Shown here piece by piece: positions 20,701 to 31,077 of a DNA stretch of 64,000 bases. This DNA is from Lampris incognitus (taxonomy: Eukaryota; Chordata; Actinopteri; Lampriformes; Lampridae): positions 4,440,409 to 4,504,408 of the forward strand of contig NC_079221.1 in the NCBI RefSeq assembly GCF_029633865.1, given 5' to 3'. The stretch's first letter is position 1. Each line of letters opens with the position of its first letter. The position numbers and the translations under genes are program-made. The notes under the pieces were generated by a model. The model did not search any database. It saw only the letters and a list, made by a program, of their open reading frames with translations, and was not told the origin of the DNA.

Positions 20701-23700
20701 GTACGGCCCACGTAGCACAGAGCAGGGACGATGATGCCAGGGAGACCCTGTTCGAGTCCAGGGGAGCTCCGTACGGCCCATGTAGCACAGAACAGGGACG
20801 ATGATGCCAGGGAGACCCTGTTCGAGTCCAGGAGAGCTCTGTACGGCCCACGTAGCACAGAGCAGGGACGATGATGCCAGGGAGACTCTGTTCGAGTCCA
20901 GGGGGAGCTCCGTACGGCCCACATAGCACAGAGCGGGAACGATGATGCCAGGGAGACCCTATTCGAGTCCAGGAGAGCTCCGTACGGCCCACGTAGCACA
21001 GAGCAGGGACGATGATGCCAGGGAGACTGTTCGAGTCCGGGAGAGCTCTGTACGCGCCCACGTAGCCCTGAGCGGGAACGATGATAATAGGGAGACCCTG
21101 TTCGAGTCCAGGGGAGCTCCGTACGGCCCACGTAGCCCAGAGCGGGAACGATGATGCCAGAGAGACCCTGTTCGAGTCCAGGGGAGCTCCGTACGGCCCA
21201 CGTAGCACAGAGCGGGAACGATTATGCCAGGGAGACCCTGTTCGAGTCCAGGGGAGCTCCGTACGGCCCACGTAGCACAGAGCAGGGACGATGATGCCAG
21301 GGAGACCCTGTTCGAGTCCAGGAGAGCTCCGTACGGCCCACGTAGCCCAGAGCGGGGAAGATGATGCCAGGGAGACTGTTCGAGTCCAGGGGAGCTCCGT
21401 ACGGCCCACGTAGCCCAGAGCAGGGACGATGATAACAGCGAGACCCTGTTCGAGTCCAGGGGAGCTCCGTACGGCCCACGTAGCCCAGAGCGGGAACGAT
21501 GATGCCAGGGAGACCCTGTTCGAGTCCAGGGGAGCTCCGTACGGCCCACGTAGCCCAGAGCGGGAACGATGATGCCAGGGAGACCCTGTTCGAGTCCAGG
21601 GGAGCTCCGTACGGCCCACGTAGCCCAGAGCGGGGACGATAATGCCAGGGAGACCCTGTTCGAGTCCAGGGGAGCTCCGTACGGCCCACGTAGCCCAGAG
21701 CGGGGACGATGATGCCAGGGAGACCCTGTTCGAGTCCAGGGGAGCTCCGTACGGCCCACGTAGCACAGAGCGGGGATGGAGACCAAAATCCAGCGATGAA
21801 CCGCCGCATACGAACCTTAATGCGCGGTGCGCGTGACCGGGTTGCTGTACGGCCGTATCCTATGGCTCAGTCCCACGAGCTACCGGCTCACCGACACCAG
21901 GCAGAGCATTTACGCTACAGGCAAGCTAACTTGCTAGCACATCTGACTAGCAAGACACTCATAAAGAACACTGGGGTCGTACAGAAAATAAAACACGTCT
22001 TTCAAACGACTCCATATATGGTCAGTAAAAGACCGTATTTCGAATGACAACTGCCGCCATTACAGCAAAGGTTAGATTAGCCTAACTACCCAAGCTAATC
22101 GGGAGCAATCAGCTAACGTAAACTGATTGAGCTAGCAAGTGAAGCTAACAGTGAGAATTTACGTACACAACCTCAAACTTCTGAATATAATCTGACGCAA
22201 CACACCTTGCAAATTTACACGTCTGATCAACGTATAAGAGTCGACTCTAACGAGTATATAATTAAAGCCCAATACAGGATAATGCTGGGGAGACTGTAGA
22301 CAGCGGAACGCCACTTGACTTGAGACCTTCATTCCCGAACTCTCTCGAACTTCTTCCTCTTCTTCTCTAAAGTGCTCTCTACTCCCGCCCCCCATCCAAT
22401 CACAATAAAGATGTGCCCTTATTGACATTTGACATCAACCAATAAAACACTGATACGCCATATAGGGGAGGTCGTACACGCGCTATGCCTCGTGTGTGCC
22501 CACGTACGTTCCAATCAAACTTGCTTAGTTTTTTTGTCTTTCTTTTTTAGGGCAGACGGGACGCGAACCTTAGACACTGGTGTTACTTTTCCCGTCTCCG
22601 TCTTCTGACCACCTTCGCCTGAAGCTACAGGGGAACCGAATTTATTTGGGATCCAGGGCGGAAGTTCGCCGGCGCTGTCCGTCACTGCCTGGCGCTAGCG
22701 AGCTAGCTAAACTCCGGAGCACAACCCGACACGACTCAATAGTTCACTTCGTCTGAAAATGGCGAGGGCACCGTCTTCTCTCTTCCGTAACACGTTTAAT
22801 CCTCCTTCACAGCTGCACAAAACGTTGACACAGGTCCAATATATCACAACAGTTCTTAGTAGTAATATTTCCTTTCACTTGCGCGGAGCTCCCACTAACG
22901 TTCGCGCCACACAACAACAACTTCCTCATTCAGCCCTCCCTACCAACCAATCAGCGTCCGACCCCAGATCTTGCTCTTAAAGCGGTACACACTTATTTAC
23001 CGACACTAGTGTAAACTACTAATAAGACCCGTTAGCCCCTAGCTAACGGGTCTGACCCTCTAGCCGAGCGGTTAGCGACGTCGCCTTGTGGTGCAGTACA
23101 CCCCATATCGAATCCCGCACCGGGCAAGAAAATAACCGGTTACATTGGTGGCAGCGGCGGGATCCGGAAGTGTGCAGATCCTCAGAGGTCTCTTCGGAGC
23201 GCGGGAATAACAAAGCGCAAGGGCGCGCTTCCGGGAGAGGGTGACAACTGTAAACTACTAATAAGACACGTTAGCCCCTAGCTAGCTAACGGGTCTGACC
23301 CTTTAGCCGAGCGGGTAGTGACGTCGCCTTGTGGTGCAGCACACTCGTATCGAATCCCGCACCGGGCAAGAAAATAACCGGCTAAACTAGCAAATCCCTG
23401 CTGACACAGTAAAACTACATGCATTTAACAGCTGCACTAGACCATAGCATAGTGTGACCGGTGCATCTTCTTCTGTCCAGGCGGGACATGCAACACTTTG
23501 GTGTCAAAGTGAGCATCATCGAGCCCGGGTTCTTCAAGACGGGAGTGACGAGGCTGGATCTTATTGAGGCGGACCTGAGGAGGCGCTGGAACCACCTCCC
23601 TCAAGATGTCAGAGACTCCTATGGAGCGCAATACTTTGACGACTGTAAGTGTGACTTGCCCTCTGAATGAACTCCGGTTCCAAAATGAGCATTGTGCGTT

Positions 23701-23981
23701 GGTTCATGTGTGACGTTGTGATACGCGGACCGTCTGACTGTTCGCTTTGTGTCCCAGATACGAAGGCGCAGGACCTCTCCATGGGCATCCTGTGCAGTCC
23801 TGATATCTCCAAGGTGACCAGCTGCATGCAGCACGCCCTGACAGCTCGACACCCTCGCAGCCGCTACGGGGCTGGCTGGGATGCCAAGCTGTTCTGGATT
23901 CCCCTTTCCTATCTTCCATCGTTCGTGTCAGACTTTGTTGTCAGCGTGCTCCTTCCTCGGCCGGAAGGAGAACGACGCTGA
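17722..23981 (+). CDS. SDR9C retinol dehydrogenase-like, second tandem copy
   Basis: Visible exons: 17722-18052, 18507-18765, 23481-23644 and 23758-23981. The last three have exactly the lengths of copy 1 (259, 164 and 224 nt), with the same phases and GT-AG ends. Motifs: hydrophobic segment [12 protein letters not shown], cofactor site [22 protein letters not shown], active-site YCLSK, EPGFFKT, and the tail [14 protein letters not shown]. All are consistent with an active NAD(P)-dependent retinol/hydroxysteroid dehydrogenase. No in-frame ATG lies before TGCDSGFG. The upstream frame closes at 17719 (TAG), which overlaps a good acceptor (CTCTTGTCTTTTAG). The start is therefore probably in an upstream exon; a lost start is the alternative. 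Intron 3 is 4.7 kb and holds a SINE, a minisatellite and a TRIM element. The product resembles RDH16/RDH5 slightly more than copy 1 does, so orthology is open. Confidence 0.8.
18930..19300 (+). mobile_element. tRNA-derived SINE, family 2 (intronic)
   Basis: Box B-like GGTTCGAATCCCC near 18951 is followed by the characteristic body (GACACAATTGGCCG, AAGCCGGATGTGGGTA, AGAAGCGGCTGGCG) and the tail AATTGGGGAGAAACAGGGG. The 5' end is degraded. Five further copies occur in the window, at 24066, 26627, 39915, 47034 and 51360. The copies differ from one another at many sites, so the family is not very young. Confidence 0.75.
20266..21776. repeat. 70-bp minisatellite, about 21-22 units, in intron 3 of the second SDR gene
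   Basis: A unit of 70 bp (for example beginning GGAGAGCTCCGTACGGCCCA) repeats from about 20266 to 21776 with small variation and a few short deletions. A three-unit (210-bp) block is itself repeated: the variant TGTAGCACAGAACAGGG recurs at about 20570 and 20780. Because 70 is not a multiple of three, each strand stays open by chance in several frames. The apparent proteins of up to 524 residues are artefacts. Each unit contains GAGACCCTGTTCGAGTCCAG, which resembles the T-arm of a tRNA. Confidence 0.95.
21777..23004. other. Intronic sequence between the minisatellite and the TRIM
   Basis: I recognise no gene or repeat family here. The stretch is locally CpG-rich (21780-21880 and 22600-22760). 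An open frame at 22759-22980 has no family resemblance, and I do not call it a gene. Confidence 0.3.
23010..23385 (+). mobile_element. TRIM (miniature LTR element), subfamily A, with tRNA-like LTRs
   Basis: Two direct repeats, 23010-23144 and 23249-23385, start TGTAAAC and are about 93 percent alike by eye (some ten differences). The element is flanked by a perfect 5-bp repeat, ACTAG (23005-23009 and 23386-23390). Directly after the first LTR, TGGTGGCAGCGGCGGGAT (23146-23163) is complementary to the 3' end of a tRNA-Leu, as a primer-binding site would be. A purine-rich stretch precedes the second LTR. Each LTR has box A TAGCCGAGCGG (23061-23071) and a box B-like TATCGAATCC (23106-23115) at tRNA spacing. 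It also has an 11-bp hairpin, GACCCGTTAGC/GCTAACGGGTC, at 23027-23053. The element is non-coding and looks structurally whole. It is not a functional tRNA. Confidence 0.8.
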
Positions 23982-24065
23982 GGCGGGTCAGCATGAGTGG
24001 AGAGGGTGTCACGAAGCATCGCAGGTGTGTTGTGAACAGATGTGCTGTGACGACTCTTTAAAAAA

Positions 24066-24940
24066 AATGTACGGGCGTCCGGGTGGCGTGGCGGTCTATT
24101 CCGTTGCCTACCAACACGGGGATCGGCGGTTCGAATCCCCGTGTTGCCTCCGGCTTGGTCGGGCGTCCCTACAGACACAATTGGCCGTGTCTGCGGGTGG
24201 GAAGCCGGATGTGGGTATGTGTCCTGGTCGCTGCAGTAGCGCCTCTTCTGGTCGGTCGGGGTGCCTGTTCGGGGGGGAGGGGGAGGAACTGGGGGGGAAT
24301 AGCGTGATCCTCTCACGTGCTACGTCCCCCTGGCAAAACTCCTCACCCAGATAGCATCTGGATGCGAGGCAATGATGGGGCACTGTTGGCCTTCTTCTGA
24401 CCCTGACAAAATGGATGTGAGCCTGAAGTGGCCCACATGTATAATGGCAAATATGGCCCAAATACGCCAAATCAAATGTGGGCCTTTTCTGGCAAAGATG
24501 CGGTGCTCTGGGCAACATGTGATCTGGATGTGACCCTGAAGTGGCCCGTGTGGTAAATGGTGAATATGGCCCAAATATCACAAAACAAATATGGGCCACC
24601 TTTGGCAAATATGTGGCACATGTGGCATTGCTATGGCTTGGTTCTGGCCCAGATCTGGCAAACAGGAGCGGACCGCCCAAGTGCCATCATTCCACGTGGT
24701 ATGTGGGCCGGATGAAGGTGGCGGGTGTGGGACGGGTCCGGGCCACAAGCAATTTTGCTATCTGGGTGCACTGTCAGGTGAAAAGAAGCGGCTGGTGACT
24801 CCACATGTATGGGAGGAGGCATGTGGTAGTCTGCAGCCCTCCCCGGATCGGCAGAGGGGGTGGAGCAGCGAGCGGGCTCGGAAAATAGGGTAATTGGCCA
24901 AAGTACAATTGGGGAGAAAAAGGGGAAGAAAAAAAAAACC
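24066..24940 (+). mobile_element. tRNA-derived SINE, family 2, interrupted by a MITE
   Basis: The head at 24071 reads GGCGTCCGGGTGGCGTGGCG, with box B GGTTCGAATCCCC at 24129. The SINE body runs to about 24344 and resumes at 24768 (GCACTGTCAGGTGAAAAGAA) to the GGGGAGAAAAAGGGG tail near 24930. The 24345-24767 interruption is a separate inverted-repeat element. The SINE starts about 85 bp after the stop of the second SDR gene, so it may lie in its 3' UTR. Confidence 0.8.
24345..24767. mobile_element. MITE with 12-bp terminal inverted repeats
   Basis: ACCCAGATAGCA (24345-24356) and TGCTATCTGGGT (24756-24767) are perfect inverse copies. The 423 bp between have no coding capacity and contain recurring words such as TGGCCCA and CAAATATGG. 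It interrupts a SINE, which fixes its borders. The superfamily is not determined because the target duplication is unclear. Confidence 0.7.
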
Positions 24941-25209
24941 AAACAAACAAATGTACACTTGCTTGCATGGGGATGAAATGCAGACAAATAATTTACTCTT
25001 AAGGTAAATAAATAAATCAAGATTGTATTACAAAATAAGAAATTTATTCATTCATGTCTCAGCAGCATTTCATGAATTCAGCTGGCATCAGATTGTTTTT
25101 CCATGTGTCCATCTTTAAAAAAACAACAACAACATTTGGGCGTGTCAAACGCGACCACTGATCCATGTCATTTATTTGTATTTGTTGTCACACAAAAGGG
25201 TTTTTCTTC

Positions 25210-25510
25210 AAACCCAGAATTTACAGGCCGCGTTTACAAGGCGGCCGACGTTTCACTTGGGCGTGTTCAGGTATCGTCCCAGGCAACCGGAAGCGGTAGC
25301 GCCGGGCTTCCTGTACATACCGGTACTAAAACATGATGGCGACTGATTCTAACGCCGCAAGAGCCGGGGACCAATAAGAAGACAGGAGTCTGATCAGGTC
25401 CGACAGGAAGTGCGCTCGGCGTACCGCTCGTGAAACGATGCGGGTGCGTACTTCCGCTTCCGGGTCCGTCTGTATTCTCACGCCGCGGCGCATCCCTCTG
25501 GAGAATTGAT
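25210..25510. promoter_or_regulatory. CpG-rich segment with clustered ETS-type motifs
   Basis: This 300-bp stretch between the convergent genes is CpG-rich, unlike its neighbours. It holds CCGGAAG or its variants several times (CCGGAAGCGG at 25279, AGGAAGTGC at about 25404, CTTCCGCTTCCGGG at about 25452). A short frame starting ATGATGGCGACTGATTC at about 25332 ends after a dozen or so codons. It resembles a TATA-less housekeeping promoter, but no downstream gene is visible on either strand. Confidence 0.35.
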
Positions 25511-25727
25511 ACCAAAGAGTTCCGGAATTGCCAATTTGTTTAATTTAGCGATAAAATGAGGTATATAAACACGAGATGAATTTTAGTACATCTTCCGTTT
25601 TGTTCAGTGGCAAAACAAAAAAAAAGCAGAACACGCAATTACCCAAGATGGCGCACAGCCTAACAGCCCGTCATGCAACACCTAGGTAGTATACATTCAC
25701 GACGCACACCAGCTTTATGGATTCCAT

Positions 25728-26011
25728 GACAAATGCTCACAAGACCAATGCTCACAAGACCAATGCTCACAACACTAAAAGAAAAAGAGACACAAATTGT
25801 TTTATAATCATGATTATCTGTAAGATCACCATTTCATTCGTCAGGGAGATGTGATCCCTCTCACATGCTCAGGCCCATGTGAGATGTCTTATGTGACGTG
25901 CAACAGAATGTTCAGTTGACTTTTTGAAAAAATAAAGATTGTAAAACAATTTGTGAGCATTTGTCTCTTTTCCTATTAGTATTGTGAGCATTTGTCTTGT
26001 GAGCATTTGTC
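25728..26011. mobile_element. Small inverted-repeat element (MITE-like)
   Basis: Both ends carry GACAAATGCTCACAAGAC followed by a second copy of the AATGCTCACAA word (25728-25760 and, inverted, about 25978-26011). A 16-bp direct repeat GCACACCAGCTTTATG lies at 25704-25719 and 26013-26028, that is 8 bp outside the left end and 1 bp outside the right end. The centre is non-coding. Confidence 0.5.
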
Positions 26012-26129
26012 TGCACACCAGCTTTATGTGTTATTTGCTTACGCGCTATTGGAGAGATCACCTTTCCCAAACAGCCAGGAGATATTATCGACAAAATCTT
26101 ACTCTTCAAATTTACAAATATACAACATA

Positions 26130-26135
26130 TTTATT
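26130..26135 (-). promoter_or_regulatory. Candidate polyadenylation signal of lrp2
   Basis: The minus strand reads AATAAA here, about 280 bp beyond the lrp2 stop codon. It is the nearest canonical signal I found, in AT-rich 3' UTR-like sequence. Confidence 0.4.
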
Positions 26136-26413
26136 AACATCTCTATCAGCAGCTTCAGTGCAAAGATATACATATAGTACATCAGAATGATAAAAAAAAA
26201 TCATCAAAACGAGACTTGGCATGAGAAATATCAGAAGGCATCGTCACAAACGACCTGTTCTCTCCCTCAGCTACTGAAACGCATTTCTCTTTTTCTTTCT
26301 CTCAGAACAATCCGAGTTTTGTACTGCATAAAAAAATAAATTCTGTGCAAAGTGTTTGTGTGTGTGTGTGTTGTTGTTGTGTGTTTAGTGATTCCCGTTT
26401 GCGTGGAGTGGGG

Positions 26414-29400
26414 TTATACGTCGCTGTCTTCTTTGACAAGGTTGGCGGTGTCTTGGAACGTGTCCTCCGTTGGCGAGTAGGCGCTGGGACGATCCCTCTT
26501 CTGAGGTTTGGCGGGAGGAGCGAACGGAGAGGGCTCGGCGTTAGACGCGTCCCCGCTGCCTCCCGCAGGTTTTTCATTCTTCATCTGGAAGATAATAAGT
26601 AAACAACGTGACATCCAAGGGATCCAAGGACCCCCCCCCCCCCTTTCTCCCCAATGGTATTTGGCTAATTACTCCGCTCCGAGCCCTCCCCCGGTCGCTG
26701 CTCCACCCCCTCTGCCGATCCGGGGAGGGCTGCAGACTACCACATGCCTCCTCCGATACATGTGGAGTTGCCAGCCGCTTCCTTTCACCTGACAGTGAGG
26801 CGTTTCGCCAGGGGGACGCAGCACGTGGGAGGATCACACCATTCCCCCCAGTTCCCCCTGAACAGGCACCCTGACTGACCAGAGGAGGCGCTAGTGCAGC
26901 GACCAGGACACATGCCCACATCCGGCTTCCCACCCGAAGACACGGCCAATTGTGTCTGTAGGGACGCCCGACCAAGCCGGAGGTAACACGGGGATTCGAA
27001 CAGGCGATCCCTGTGTTGGTAGGCAACGGAACAGACCGCCACGCCACCCGGACGCCCAGCCAAGGATTCTTTCTATTGAGTTCATCATCAGTGCCGGCCC
27101 AAACATTTTCTCGCTACATTATTGCCCAGTTGATGAGTTTGTGGCCTCACCTCTGAATAGGAGGGGTTGTCAAACGTGGTGCTCGGCTTCAGTTTTCTTT
27201 TGAAGAAGCTCCACTTGGACTCCTGAAAACAGAACCCCAAACAGTCACGTAGCCATTCGGTATTTTCTAAATCATTTCTGATCTACGTGGGTTTTGAAAG
27301 GAGCCCACCTGAACAGGTGCTGCGCTGACTGTCGACGTCTGCACAATGCCTGCGCTCTGCTCCACGCGGTACGCCGGATTTACAAAGTTGTTCTCCATCT
27401 GCTCGCCACTCACATTGACAGTTACCTATGTGACGTGTGACCGATCAGAGAAGGAAGTTTGTTTTATGCATCTGTCCTCGCTACGATTCAGCCTTTCCAT
27501 ACGTGATGGCTTACAAAACAGTGAGTGAACATTGTGAATTGTGTACCTGTGTGGCGTGAATGACAGCGGGGTCGCCAGAGACTCCTGACGCAGAGGCATA
27601 CAGAGGATTCTCGAACGTGATTGGCTGCCTCCCCGCCTCCATGGCAAAGTTATCATCCTATGGAGACGATCATTGCGTTCAGGTTCATGTAAATGAGCTG
27701 CTGTGGACTTGTTGAACATATTACACACTGTCAAACTGTATGTGCATGTGGACAGTTGCTCAGCGTCAACTTCAAATGACACTTTGAGTGCCGTCACACA
27801 ACAATAACACCCTTGTCTCCACTGGCTGCAGAGAGAAACGGTCACATTCATGGGTTTAAAATCTCACAATCCTGTTAATAAATACAATGTCAGTGTCCCA
27901 AGGTCAATCTGTTTTTTGGGGGGTTTTTTTGTATTTTTGGTCAAATAGAAGTGTAAAATGCTGACAGTACAGCTCTGAATACTTGGGTGACTAACAGGCG
28001 CTTAAGCGTCACACTCCAGTACTTACCATCTGCATTGCTGTGTCGATGAATGACACCCCGATGTGTGAGGGGCCCAGATCCACATTATCACCTGAGCGAA
28101 AAGTCACCCCGTTCCCAGTGTCACCAGATTTCACCAGGCTGCTCAAGCTGGAAAGGATGAAAATAGACTCCCATGTGAACTCTGACCTAAACAGTCAACT
28201 GTGTGCTATTCATGCTAAGTGGTTTAATGCCTGGGTATTTCATTCAAGAGGCCTGGGCTGACTCCCTGAGGGTCAGGGAAAGTGGAACAGAATCAAAAAT
28301 GGACTGGTGCTAAAGCTTGATAAACTAGTGTACCTGGGCAGCTTGGGTATGGAGGGAATGAAGGAGCCTGTTCGTTTGTAGTTGAGGAAAACCCCGACAG
28401 CTAAAGCCCCAGTGATCAAGATGATAATTACTGCCAGGAGAACCGCTACAGCTGAAGGAAAAAACAAAATGGTTTGACCCTCCTCTTTTTTAGTTGTACA
28501 CAGAAACACAACTGTAAATGACTTCCAGATGACCCATTAGTTTGCTGAGTTATGGGGGAAGGTTAAAGAGTGATGGAGTAAAAATGTGTGAGGGCTATTC
28601 ATTACATTTCTTTTTTGTCTGACAACAAATTCAGTTTTTGCTGACAAACAGAACTGAGATCCAACTTGCACCTTTGAACGAGACCAACTGTTCCCAAAGA
28701 GTTACTCAGTGTCGGCACAACGTTACCGTCACTGAGCCGGCCAGCTCCCATTGAGTCTTGCAGTGCAAAGACGTTACCCCCAGCTCATTTTTTTGATAAC
28801 TTTTTGTTAACATTCCTGGTGAAGTAACAAAATGAAACTATCCATCCATCCATCCATCCATTATCCAAACCGCTTATCCTGCTCTCAGGGTTGCGGGGAT
28901 GCTGGAGCCTATCCCAGCAGTCACTGGGCAGCAGGCGGGGAGACACCCTGGACGGGCCGCCAGTCCATCACAGGGCAACTAAATCATTCCAAATGTGATG
29001 CAACATTCACAACCAAGCCCTGGTGTAAGTGGCAGTTAAAGCACTTGCAGATTTATGAGCTATTTCATAAACATATCATATGATTGAAAAGTTGAGAGGG
29101 GAGCCATAGTACCTGTGCCTGCTGGTGCACCCCTTGACTTCCCCATCTCACAGTAACCGCCTGCATAGTCATATGGACATCTAGAGAAAAACATGACAGA
29201 AAGGCAATTCCTCTTATACACTGGGAGAACATGGCCGCATAATCTTCACAGGGGTGCAAAGGAGTCTGGATTTCATACAAAAGACTGAAATTATTACATA
29301 CATTTCGTTATGACTGGTAGATAAGACCATAATTGCCTGCTGCAAAAGGCGTCTGCAAATTACACTCACTTGCATTTCGGCAGACCCCCCTCATCACTGT

Positions 29401-30992
29401 AGCAAGTCCCACCATTCATGCATCTGCATGCAAGGGGCATTGGAACTGGTGCCTCAATGGCTGCAGGAGTGAAAGCCAAGCACACTCAGCTTCATCAAAA
29501 AATAAAAACAACAGCAACTACAACCGCAACAGCAACAACAGCGATAACGGCAACAACAATAACAACAACTTCACCACAATGTCATAGTATCACACAGACA
29601 CTTGAGCAGCCATGCATGGAGAGAGTATGGATGCCAGATCACATAACAGCCGAGACAGAAGTCAGGCAGAATTTGCAATCAGATCAGATGATGCCCCTCA
29701 TTCTACCTGCATCACATTCATCGGGATTGAATCCAACCGGAGAGGAGCCTTGTGGGCAGGTACAGGTGTATCCTCCAGGCCGGAGGAGACACAGGTGACT
29801 GCACATATCCTTACAGGGGTTGGGTACTGCAGGGGATTGAAGGGAGAGGAAAAAACACAATTACATATTGTCCAATACAAAACGAACCCCCTTGGAAAAT
29901 ATGTCACTAGTGTTATTCTGCCATAAGACCGCACCGCTAACACATTTGTACCACCACTACTGAAGATCTTTTTCAGCACACATACACACTTGGCCATGTC
30001 TTGTCACATCTTGAAAGTGATTACCCCCCTCTCCTCTTTCGTACTTATGCAATTAAGAATAAGCAAAGAGAGCTTTGAAAAGTTACACAAAATTAAACAT
30101 GATAACATTTTGTATGGGGAGTTTGTAAACATTTAAAAAGATTGGCTCATGCACAAATTTATGGGATGCTCACAGACATTTCTCTTGTTATGAAATCTGC
30201 AATTTTTAATGTTATCAAGGTGCAAACATGCTGCATTTTCGTGCATGTTACAAAAAGTATGACATGAATCTTTTCTGAATGTGGAAGGAGAGGGGAGTCA
30301 GTTATTAAACACTTTTGGTTTAAGGGAATGAATCTATCAGTGATAAATGAGGTTGGTTTTACAAACTCTATGCAAAATCACTTAACCACTTTCACACCAC
30401 ATGCCTCAGAAAACTAGTGGGATGACAAGATCCCTGACACAGAGGTCCCCACTCGCTCAAGACTGCTGAATATACACACCATCCTTATGCAATCACAGCT
30501 TCGTTGGGTGGGCCACGTAATTCGCATGCCAGACCACCGGCTCCCAAAGAAACTGTTATATGGCAAACTCAAACAAGGCAAGCGCTCCCAAGGTGGTCAA
30601 AAAAAGCGCTTCAAAGACACCTTGAAGGTTTTGTTAAAGGCCTTCGCCATCAACTACGACAGATGGGAACACAAAGCTCTGAACAGAGGAGAGTGGCGTG
30701 CAGCTGTCTGAAATGGTGCAAACACGTATGAGGCTGCCAGGACTACTGCGGCTGAGAGCCGCAGGCAGGCCAGGAAAGACCGTGCCAGCAACCCTCCAGC
30801 TATTCCCACTATCCCATGCCCACACTGCCAAAGAACATTCAGGGTGCAGACTGGACTAAACAACCATCTTCGCACCCACAGAAATTGACCCTGACAGGAT
30901 GACTAGATGGTCCTCGTCGCTGCGATGGACAAACAACAGTGTGATTCTGTCAAGCCCCACTTCGCCTTTGAGTAGTTTCATTTGCTATCTTC

Positions 30993-31077
<85 letters not shown>

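Larger units (their letters stand above)
26414..29180 (-). other. lrp2: lrp2 exons for the membrane-proximal end, TM helix and cytoplasmic tail
   Basis: Exons: 29113-29180, 28334-28451, 28027-28147, 27547-27657, 27309-27425, 27151-27222 and 26414-26584. The first completes the last EGF-like module (GGYCEMGKS). The second encodes the transmembrane helix ([20 protein letters not shown]) and the basic stop-transfer NYKRTGS. The tail has three NPxY endocytosis motifs: FENPLY (27547-27657), FVNPAY (27309-27425) and FDNPSY (27151-27222). NPxY motifs recruit clathrin adaptors such as Dab2 and ARH. A proline-rich stretch ([15 protein letters not shown]) precedes the conserved C-terminus. Confidence 0.9.

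Noticed and set aside
20266-21776. CRISPR-like look of a regular repeat array
   Set aside because: The units are contiguous, with no unique spacers, and the context is a vertebrate intron.
19891-21809. Very long minus-strand ORFs (up to 524 residues) of repeating [16 protein letters not shown]-like sequence
   Set aside because: They are translations of the 70-bp minisatellite. The same peptide appears in all three frames because 70 is not a multiple of three, and it lies within an SDR intron.
23040-23130. A genuine tRNA gene
   Set aside because: Box A and box B are present, but the arms do not form a full cloverleaf. The module is repeated inside LTR-like units, so it is a derived repeat.
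29333-29798. Asparagine-rich ORFs over 29333-29798
   Set aside because: They are low-complexity CAA/AAC translation antisense to two lrp2 exons.
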